Assembly: GCF_023856365.1 (NCBI RefSeq)
Contig: NC_064554.1
Coordinates: forward strand, 1,665,001-1,729,000
Reading direction: 5' to 3'
Source: Brienomyrus brachyistius
Lineage: Eukaryota > Chordata > Actinopteri > Osteoglossiformes > Mormyridae
DNA: 64,000 bases
The notes under the pieces were generated by a model that was not told the DNA's origin, did no database searches, and saw only the letters and a program-made list of their open reading frames with translations. Numbering within the stretch: position 1 is the stretch's first letter; every line of letters starts with the position of its first letter. Shown in pieces: positions 57,901-64,000 of the stretch. The translations under genes were made by a program, and so were the position numbers.

Positions 57901-59021
57901 AGTAACGTATCGTACACTTGCCATTAAACAAAACAGTACTATTAAGACAGACAAACAACCTTTTGTCCAGCAAGCAGCGAGCCTTAGACGAGCAGACAAA
58001 ATGGCAAAGTGATGAGTTTCCCCGACTCTACAAGAAGTTTCTTGTCTTCACGGAGTCCATCAACCAATTCTTTTTAAATGCCTGAATTGATCAGGTAGGT
58101 ATCTCGTCGCCCGGCAGACTGGATTTGACCTGTATGGGTCTCTTTTCCAGATGATGCGAGAAGCTGCCGACTGCGGACAAACAAAAGGGTCACGGTACAA
58201 TGGAAATGTCCGGGACTCCATGGATCAGAACCCACAGGCCTCGGAAACCGGGATATGCGGTACCGGAAAGGCTGCAAGGAAGCAAAGCCGGGAGAAGAAT
58301 ACCGTATGTATGTGGACAGCCAGGCAGAGGGGGGCGGCATCGCATTCCTCCTAAGCACCTATTGCATTTACAGGGGATCGGAAAATAAAGATCTCTCACA
58401 CCCGGCTATTGACTTCCACAGACCAGGTGCATCCAGCTGACCGGTACTGAGACACAAAGATCGAAGTTTGCACCGCTTTAAATGACCGACTCCCTCTCTC
58501 ACTTTCCTTCGGATGCTCCATAAGACGTCTATCTACCAACTTTCCCCGGTGATTTGTCGTGTTTCCAAAGTGGACGAATTCCGGCATCCAGAGCCCGAAG
58601 CGCTCTGCAGATACCGAGCTAACTGGCTAACACGGCCTGAATTCAGGTCTGCAAACATACATTCGTCTTGTTCGACACAAGCGACGCTTCACGACTTAAA
58701 ATGCTTCGTATTAAATCAGATTATATGAAATCGGAGATATTTAACACATCTTCAGCAGAAATACAAACAGTAGCTAGCTGACTTCCCCACGACTGCAGAA
58801 GAGCAGAGGAAGGTAATTACACTGCTAGCACATTACATCTGTCTAAGTCAAACAAACGCAACACTGCTAAAACTTAAAATAAAAATGTACGGCGACGACG
58901 AAGCATGTCAATAAGTGAATTATTGATATTTACCATTTCCATCACTGGCAGAAAGTGCCGGCGAAGAGAGTTTAGGCCTCTTGGCTGAAGGCGGGCCGGA
59001 GTCCAGACCATTATCGGCCAT
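37199..59021 (-). CDS. ep300: Histone acetyltransferase p300 (E1A-binding protein p300), complete 31-exon gene
   Basis: Nuclear transcriptional co-activator that acetylates histones and other proteins. Exons: 58934-59021, 55620-56230, 55212-55388, 54737-55070, 54284-54397, 53740-53979, 53515-53623, 53254-53388, 52796-52913, 52534-52717, 51638-51712, 51305-51390, 51065-51190, 50463-50954, 49904-50116, 49385-49562, 49010-49128, 46357-46596, 46137-46225, 44953-45033, 44321-44377, 44081-44158, 43907-43974, 43004-43154, 42761-42907, 42533-42646, 42208-42373, 41875-42042, 41447-41608, 40072-40353, 37199-39961. Sum 7965 nt, 2654 aa, in frame throughout. Domains: LSELL box 82-86, TAZ1 ~345-435, KIX ~582-668, bromodomain ~1094-1213, CH2 zinc region, HAT ~1340-1700, ZZ ~1715-1765, TAZ2 ~1775-1870, NCBD ~2233-2278. 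EP300-type wording ([51 protein letters not shown]) excludes CREBBP. Human p300 is 2414 aa; the extra length is mainly Gln/Pro/Gly-rich sequence. Whether this is the a or b teleost copy is unknown. Confidence 0.97.
40072..43154 (-). CDS. ep300: ep300 exons 24-30 (HAT catalytic domain)
   Basis: Exons 43004-43154, 42761-42907, 42533-42646, 42208-42373, 41875-42042, 41447-41608 and 40072-40353. Catalytic and substrate-tunnel residues are present: Asp1445 in YLDS, Trp1482 in HIWACPP and Tyr1513 in LQEWYKKML (human 1399, 1436, 1467). The lysine-rich autoinhibitory loop ([17 protein letters not shown]) is intact. One local change is HPMDQKIP for mammalian HPPDQKIP. The exon 30 acceptor is an unusual TAAG with a good pyrimidine tract. 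Confidence 0.95.
43234..43716. mobile_element. Tc1/mariner-type MITE in ep300 intron 23
   Basis: Ends 'acactgtgctaaagtcttaggca' (left) and the complement of 'tacagcactgagcaaaag' (right) match the widespread fish end TACAGTGCTGTGCAAAAGTC. The 483-bp interior is non-coding and AT-rich. Confidence 0.65.
43907..46225 (-). CDS. ep300: ep300 exons 19-23 (CH2: RING/PHD region)
   Basis: Exons 46137-46225, 44953-45033, 44321-44377, 44081-44158 and 43907-43974 encode the zinc-rich segment between bromodomain and [42 protein letters not shown] and FVCDRCLKK. All Cys/His ligands are kept. In known structures this region packs on the HAT and restrains it. Confidence 0.93.
44710..44810. repeat. Polypurine tract in ep300 intron 20
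   Basis: About 100 bases that are almost entirely A and G on the plus strand (runs such as 'gggagaaaaaaaagagg'). Such mirror-like tracts can form triplexes; that is inference only. Confidence 0.6.
46357..49128 (-). CDS. ep300: ep300 exons 17-18 (bromodomain)
   Basis: Exons 49010-49128 and 46357-46596. The bromodomain runs from [19 protein letters not shown] to [16 protein letters not shown]. The acetyl-lysine-binding Asn is Asn1178 in WLYNRKTS (human Asn1132, constant offset 46). The 2.4-kb intron between the two exons is the second longest in the gene, after intron 1, and holds a MITE at about 48590-48790. Confidence 0.95.
48590..48790. mobile_element. Fish MITE with TTGTGGGGA ends, ep300 intron 17
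   Basis: The phrases 'tttgtggggactctccattc', 'taaccccta..aagccctaac', 'taaccataagtaa' and the terminal 'ttgttccccaca' are those of a common fish MITE. The ends are inverted (TGTGGGG / CCCCACA). CA-rich microsatellites flank it. Confidence 0.65.
50463..50954 (-). CDS. ep300: ep300 exon 14 (Pro/Gln-rich linker)
   Basis: 492 bp encoding a disordered linker rich in Pro, Gln, Ser and Gly. It keeps the EP300 landmarks [19 protein letters not shown] and [13 protein letters not shown]. Phase 0 at both ends. Antisense open frames here are composition artefacts. Confidence 0.9.
51861..52430 (-). mobile_element. Tc1-like transposon fragment in ep300 intron 10
   Basis: Inverted end 'actacatggacaaaagtactgggacacctg' at the left; the minus strand reads the transposase C-terminal region (52128-52313: [17 protein letters not shown], which holds the third catalytic acidic residue). 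The other terminus and the N-terminal half are missing. Same family as 32410-32958. Confidence 0.85.
52534..53388 (-). CDS. ep300: ep300 exons 8-10 (KIX domain)
   Basis: Exons 53254-53388, 52796-52913 and 52534-52717. KIX runs from [18 protein letters not shown] through [17 protein letters not shown] to [20 protein letters not shown], almost unchanged from mammals. KIX binds the kinase-inducible domain of CREB and the MLL and Myb activation domains. The segment after KIX is Gly/Pro-rich and much shorter than in mammals. Confidence 0.95.
54284..55070 (-). CDS. ep300: ep300 exons 4-5 (TAZ1/CH1 zinc domain)
   Basis: Exon 4 (54737-55070) and exon 5 (54284-54397) encode TAZ1 from [20 protein letters not shown] to [10 protein letters not shown], with all His/Cys zinc ligands of the HCCC triads present (HKC, SLPHC, HMTHC, VAHC, HDCPVC). 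TAZ1 binds transactivation domains such as those of HIF-1alpha and CITED2 in known homologues. A low-complexity Ala/Gly/Pro leader of 50 residues precedes it. Confidence 0.94.
55620..56230 (-). CDS. ep300: ep300 exon 2 (LXXLL nuclear-receptor box)
   Basis: Encodes residues 30-233. It starts with [17 protein letters not shown] and contains [11 protein letters not shown], whose LSELL (82-86) is the LXXLL motif that contacts nuclear receptors in the family. The rest is Gly/Pro/Met/Gln-rich and presumably disordered. Confidence 0.93.
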
Positions 59022-59600
59022 ATTTTTTTCTCCACGAATCAAAAATATAAGCTCGTTATCCAGAAATAAAACGCGTTATTCTCCTTTCCGTCGACCAGTG
59101 TCCGTTCTTTTCGAACGTCCGCGACTTTCCCCCCCTCCTTTTTCGGGCCGATGCGGAGGGGGCCGTCTTGTGTATATGAATTTTAAATACACTCCTCTTC
59201 CCAGGGCTCCCCTCTATTTCAGCCTCGGCGTATCAGCCTCCCCCCTTTGCTGTCGATTTTTTTTCTTTCTTGTTCCTTTATAGATTTCGGCAAGTCGAGG
59301 AGGGGGGAAGGTGGAGTCGGTGAGTGGAGAGAGACGAGCCGGCGGGCCCTGCACTAACTCATGTAGCCTCTTCGGCGACGGCGAAGCTGTCCCGGGACCT
59401 GTCCTCCGCGGCCGCGTCCGCTTTCTCCGCCATCGTCGGCGGCCACACCGAGCTTTCAATCCGAACGAGCCGTGCCGCGGAGTCGTGGCAGCAGGCGGCG
59501 AGACGAGAGCGACGGACCGCGACCCGACCGAACCCCGGCTGCTACTTGGAGGGCTTCGCCTCATACAACAATACGAATGAGTCCCGGGGCGGACAAACTG
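58850..59600 (-). promoter_or_regulatory. ep300: CpG-rich ep300 promoter and 5' UTR
   Basis: From the start codon to about 59.6 kb the sequence is clearly richer in G+C and CpG than its surroundings (e.g. 59390-59480 with many CG steps). No TATA box is evident, as expected for a broadly expressed gene. The transcription start cannot be fixed. Open frames at 59311-59641 are composition artefacts. Confidence 0.65.
58934..59021 (-). CDS. ep300: ep300 exon 1 (start codon)
   Basis: 88 bp: ATG at 59021, then [20 protein letters not shown], the conserved p300/CBP N terminus with a PPSAKRPK basic motif (probable nuclear localisation signal). Donor GTAAATA. Intron 1 is 2.7 kb. Confidence 0.95.
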
Positions 59601-62440
59601 TGGATTTCGACTGGGATGCCATTGCAGTCAGTACATCCTGATCCCAGCAGAAGCATTATTTTTTTTGTTGGGAAAAAAGGAGAAAAAATGTCCGCACAAG
59701 GGGAGGAACAACCACCAAAATAATGCAGTAGCTGGTTCCCTTTCACTAATTGCCTATTTCATGTTTTATCGTATTTATTCTTAAAACAGGAGTTCAGAAA
59801 CCCAGTTTCTGTCCGACGCTTCCTTTCCGTTCATCAGTCGGCTACCTTGCGCATGAAAGCGGCCGACTTTTCGGTTCAGTTCCTCAAAACCGCTGTCTGA
59901 AGGCACAGCAGCGAGCTTAAATGCAGAAAAAGTACTTCGATGTCAAATTTCTTCATTGAAAAATAAAAGCATGGGACAGGCGTCAGATTTTGAACCGCAA
60001 ATTTGCCAACCACATCAACTAGGCGATACCTTGCGAGGATGGTTCTTAACCATTCAGCATCTCTCGATCCACCGTTCGATAGAAGTACGTATATTTAAGT
60101 ACATATAAGTTAAAAAAAACTGTCGATTTCAATACTGTAGAAACTAATATCACCACACCGTAAGAGGGTGAAATAAAATTCTAATGCGTGTTCATAATAC
60201 AATAGTGATGCTAGCTGCGATGCTAACAGCTAACATACCCAGAAAACAGTTAAACAAATTATTCCCTCGCGCATCTGACATAAAATGACTTCGGAGATTC
60301 CGGATATACTGGATATTACTTCGATCGACAATACTGTTCGTGCATCTGTTCGAACATTGAAGAAATTTCGATTTTGCACCCTCTTTCAATTAATATATGT
60401 ATGCAAAGACGGGTTTTCAAAAATATTTGCAAAAAATATTGTCAAACCCATGCAATGCGAAGCTGCCTTTACTGAACAGTCCCGTTTGCGATGCGTAGCC
60501 TAGCAGATCGATTCTTGCTAGAAATGTATTTCTCCAAATTATTTCGATAACTGGTTAATTGGCATTAAAATTGGTCCAATTAGCCCGTTTTATTTTGCAG
60601 CGAGGGTCTCCTATAGCGAGGGCTTGCTGTATGTTGTAAAGAGTAGCTTCTTTCTCATCATACCGACAAACTACGGTCTTGTACTAATATTTTATCCATT
60701 GGTGCTTCGCGCATGTGGACTGATTGGCAAATTTGGCAAGAAATAATCTTACACTGCGTATAACGACCGGAGCTGGTAAAGGCTAGCAAAGAAAACCTCA
60801 AACCAAGAACAAGAGAATATGTCTATGAGCGAAAATCGGATAAAGCGAGGGGTGTCGCTACAATATTATGGGTTATTTTAGAAGTGGGAAGCTTCGGATC
60901 CAAAAAATATACACCTCCCGAAATAGCTGGCTCCTCAAAATCCTTTCATTAAGTCTTTGTGATGGTGTGTCCCCCCCTTCGCGTTTATCCTTTTTATTTC
61001 CTTTCTTCAGTTTAATTCCTTTTCTCTTCCCTCTTTCTGGTCTTTAATGTCTGACTTTCTCGTTTTTTTGTCTTTCATAGCGTTTTCCTCCCGTGACCAT
61101 TGGTCAATTAGCGATTATTTTTACGATTAGGTGGTTTAATTTCTCCTTCTCTTCCTCGCAGGTTTTTTCCTTCGTTTAATATATCGTCTTCTTCCGCCTC
61201 TCCTCTCCGCTCCGTAAAAAACCCTTCCTTGGATATTCAACGGAGAATTTGCCTTTTATTTCCCGCTTCCTCCTCCGTTCGGATGTGTCTCTTGATTTTT
61301 TTTTTAATTGTTCCGAGACGGCACCGCCACTCTTGCGTGTCCGGCGGCTTTCGGAATCGCTGTAGTCGGCGTAGAAGTCGTTCTCTCTCTCGGTCTCTCC
61401 TGCCTCTCTCCGTCTCTCCGCACAAACAAAATGGCGGCTTGTTGTTTCTACTCCTCAGATACGGGGGGGAGGGTTGGAGGTACAGCAGCATTGGAAGGGG
61501 GGGTAGTCGGCGCTCGGAAATTCCCGGAAAGGACTTTCGTAGCCTTTCGGAGCTGCAGTATCTACATGTTTGTCGACGGGGGGCAGTGGTGTCATGCCAC
61601 TGTTTAGACACTGTCAACCGCGGTTGAGCATCCGGTGAAAAGGTTACATTGGCAAAATCTCATATATTTCCTTGTTGTTGACGACGTGCCAACATATTAT
61701 CTTGGTTTGAACAGTTTGGAGCAGTCAAATTGGACCTATATACAGATTTTCTTTTGTGTTAATTCTGGATATTAATCTGTACTGTATATTGCTATTTAGG
61801 ATTGGCGTATCTGTGATATTGACATTGTCATTCGTTCCCAATCATGCATTATAAAGAAAACCCCAAAACCGAAGCATATTGGTCTTTTAGATGGAAATAT
61901 TGTGTCCCAGTACAGTGCAGCTAGTATATTCTGACTGCTGGTGGAATACAACAAAAAGTTAAAAAAAATAATCTTTAACAGAACAATATATTTTGTGCAT
62001 TGTCACCACAAAAGGTTATTCCCAGTGATAACCACACTCTCAGGGGCTGTCAGCTGACAGTGTCTGGCCCGGTTCTGTTTGCTTTGCTCGAACGGGACTT
62101 TCCTTTGGATGCCATCTATTTTTGCTCTTTCTTTGCCACTTAACTCCTCAGGACAGTTAAATTGTGCTTTACTAATTTAACCATTCTCCTGTGCGCACGC
62201 ATACCCTCAATGTCAGCGGTGCTTTTAGGTGACTCAGGAGATGGTTCGACGGGCCCCCACCATCCTTGTGAATCAGTACGTCATTCTCCATGCATAGTTT
62301 GTGGTATCTCAGGATACCCCTCATCATTTTCAGAAATGTACACACCTGGGAAGAAGAGGTTAAGTGGGTCAGTTAGCTAAAATGTAAATTCTGTTTGGGT
62401 TTCATAGTAGTATCTAACTTGCATAACTGGTTGTCTAGTA
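59600..62440. other. Upstream flank of ep300; second CpG-rich patch at 61.2-61.6 kb
   Basis: Mostly AT-rich. 61190-61620 is a second CpG-rich patch that contains AAAATGGCGGC at 61429-61439, a good match to the YY1 site often found at transcription starts. No spliceable coding exon was recognised on either strand. Confidence 0.4.
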
Positions 62441-62449
62441 CTGGAATGC

Positions 62450-63580
62450 CGTGAATGTGGTGCCTACTATTGCATGGAATAAGTATGTGAGCCCATTAGA
62501 ATAACCTAGTTGTCTGCATTAATTAGTCATAAAATGTGATCTGATCTTCACCTAAGTTACAATAGTGAACAAGCACAATCAGTTTTAACTGATAACACAC
62601 CTAATATTGCATTGTTCTAGTATGCCTTGAATTCATCAGAAAAGTGTCTGAGTCCCTGGGCTAATGCCTTCAACAAAAGCTAAATGGTGTCTGGAGTGGA
62701 ATGAATGAAATAAGATTGGAGGTGTGAGTTACAGCTACTTTGTAAAAAAATACTCAAACATTTTGAGTTTGCTGTTCACAAAAAAAAACACCTGTTGATG
62801 TGAACAAAAAAAAAAAAAGGAGGGAGAACTAGGAAGACTTACGATCAAGAAGTGCCGATTTGGATAAAGCTGGAAAGAGTAACCCTAATGGTTTAGAAGG
62901 AATCCGTGGAATCAGTTGCCATCTCTGTTCATTAGTCTTCCATATGCAAAACATTGGACAGGCATGGTGTCCATGGCAGGACAGCACAGAGGAAGCCACT
63001 GTACTCCAAAAGAAACACTGTTGCACGATTGAAGTTTGTCAAAGACCACGTCACATTCCACAATGCTACCTGGAGAACGTAATGTGGACAGATGATACCA
63101 AGGTCGAATTGTTCGAGGAAAAAATGTGTAGCACTTTATATTGCATATAAAGGGCATGGCATACCAATACGAAAATATCATCACCATGGTGAACTATCGA
63201 CGGAGGGAGCATCATGATTTCGGGCCGCTTTGCTGGTGCCTCAGGGCCTGGACAGCATGCCATCATCAAGAGGAAAATTAATGCTCAAGATTATTAAGGT
63301 ATCCTACAGGATAATGTCAGGGTGGCTGTCCCCTAGCTGGGGCTCAGTAGGAGTTGGGTGATGCAGTAGGACAATGACCCTAAACATTGAAGTAGATCTA
63401 CTACAGAATGGCTACAAAATTGAAAATCTGCAATTTGGAGTGTCCCAGAACAGACCGTAACTTAAGAAAGATGCCATTCACACTAGACATCCTAAGAATA
63501 AGGCCGATCTGAAGCAGTTCTGTAAAGAAGAATTGTTCAAAAGTCCTCCTGAATGTGGCACAGGTCTGACATGTGAATCA
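62450..63580 (+). mobile_element. Tc1-like transposon, degenerate
   Basis: The plus strand translates in pieces to Tc1 transposase: GIRGISCHLCS, HVTFHNATW, WTDDTKVELF (first catalytic Asp), GGSIMISGRFAG, and QxDNDPKH (second catalytic Asp, near 63370-63390). Frames are broken by many stops, so it is inactive. Confidence 0.7.
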
Positions 63581-63689
63581 TTTATTATTAGATATCATTA
63601 ATCTATTAGAAGCAGTTTGACCAGTTACATGTAGTACTTCTTTTTTCATATCCCATCTTACTCTCCTGTCTACTTTGAGACAAATACAC

Positions 63690-64000
63690 ACACACCACTG
63701 AGCCAAATCATTATGACCACCTCCATGTAAAGCAAATAATTTTGATTATCTCATAAAAAATGGCGTGTGTTAAGGTTTGCGATGTATTATACGATAAGCT
63801 AACATTCGGTGTTCGTAGTCGACATGTTGAATGCAGAAGAAATGGGCAGGGATAAAGATCTCAGTGACACTGACAAGGGCCAAATCATTATGGCAGACAG
63901 CTGGGTCAGAGCTTCCCCAGAGCAGCAAGGCTTGTGGGGTGCTCACAATCAGCTATGGAGAGTACCTACTGAGAGTGATCTGAGGGAGAAACCACGAACT
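63690..64000 (+). mobile_element. Tc1-like transposon, 5' end, cut by the window edge
   Basis: The inverted end 'ccactgagccaaatcattatgacc' is typical of a fish Tc1 family. After it the frame MGRDKDLSDTDKGQIIMAD from about 63842 matches the N-terminal helix-turn-helix of that transposase. It continues beyond 64000. Confidence 0.7.

Noticed and set aside
37199..59021. Identification of the big gene as CREBBP
   Set aside because: TAZ1, bromodomain and HAT fit both paralogs, but [44 protein letters not shown] and the TAZ2 flank are EP300-type; the CREBBP versions differ at each of these places.
59311..59641. Small plus-strand genes opposite the ep300 promoter
   Set aside because: Arg/Ala/Pro-rich frames in a CpG-rich region, without homology or splice evidence.

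Overview
This window is vertebrate nuclear DNA, almost certainly from a ray-finned fish. Its genes are split into many exons with GT/AG introns, and the introns and intergenic DNA carry fish-type repeats: Tc1-like transposons, CR1-, L2- and Rex1-like LINEs, tRNA-derived SINEs with GATG tails, and MITEs. No bacterial, viral or plasmid gene was seen. I could rebuild three protein-coding genes exon by exon, and every junction keeps the reading frame.

(1) tha1, a PLP-dependent L-threonine aldolase, lies on + at 3810-8086: 7 exons, 426 aa. (2) tmem235, a claudin/PMP22-like four-transmembrane protein, lies on - at 10757-28541: 4 exons, 212 aa, convergent with tha1. (3) ep300, the p300 histone acetyltransferase and co-activator, lies on - at 37199-59021: 31 exons, 2654 aa. 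Paralog-specific stretches favour EP300 over CREBBP. Its first exon sits at the edge of a CpG-rich promoter near 59.0-59.6 kb. A second CpG-rich patch lies at 61.2-61.6 kb. A possible last exon of an unidentified gene lies in the first 300 bases.

Region by region: 1-3.7 kb is mostly unremarkable, with one MITE 257 bp upstream of the tha1 start codon. 8.1-10.7 kb is AT-rich and holds the tha1 poly(A) signal and probably the tmem235 3' UTR. The large tmem235 introns hold a decayed CR1 LINE (11.4-14.3 kb), an L2 LINE with an esterase-type ORF1 (17.7-22.3 kb), a cluster of SINEs with an amplified 47-bp module (22.4-23.7 kb) and a Rex1-like LINE tail (24.5-25.6 kb). 28.5-37.2 kb is intergenic: MITE, SINEs, a regular 40-copy 17-bp minisatellite, a fold-back Tc1 remnant, a Tc1-type MITE with a nested SINE, then the ep300 3' UTR. 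ep300 introns hold a few MITEs and one Tc1 remnant. 62.4-64.0 kb holds two more Tc1-like elements.

The three genes act in unrelated pathways (amino-acid catabolism, membrane protein, chromatin co-activation). In human, the THA1 pseudogene and TMEM235 are on 17q25 and EP300 is on 22q13, so the linkage here is of evolutionary interest. I found no convincing new multi-gene system. The most unusual signals are the minisatellite with higher-order structure, the 125-bp SINE segment shared by two sites 1 kb apart, and the absence of cysteines from the first extracellular loop of tmem235.
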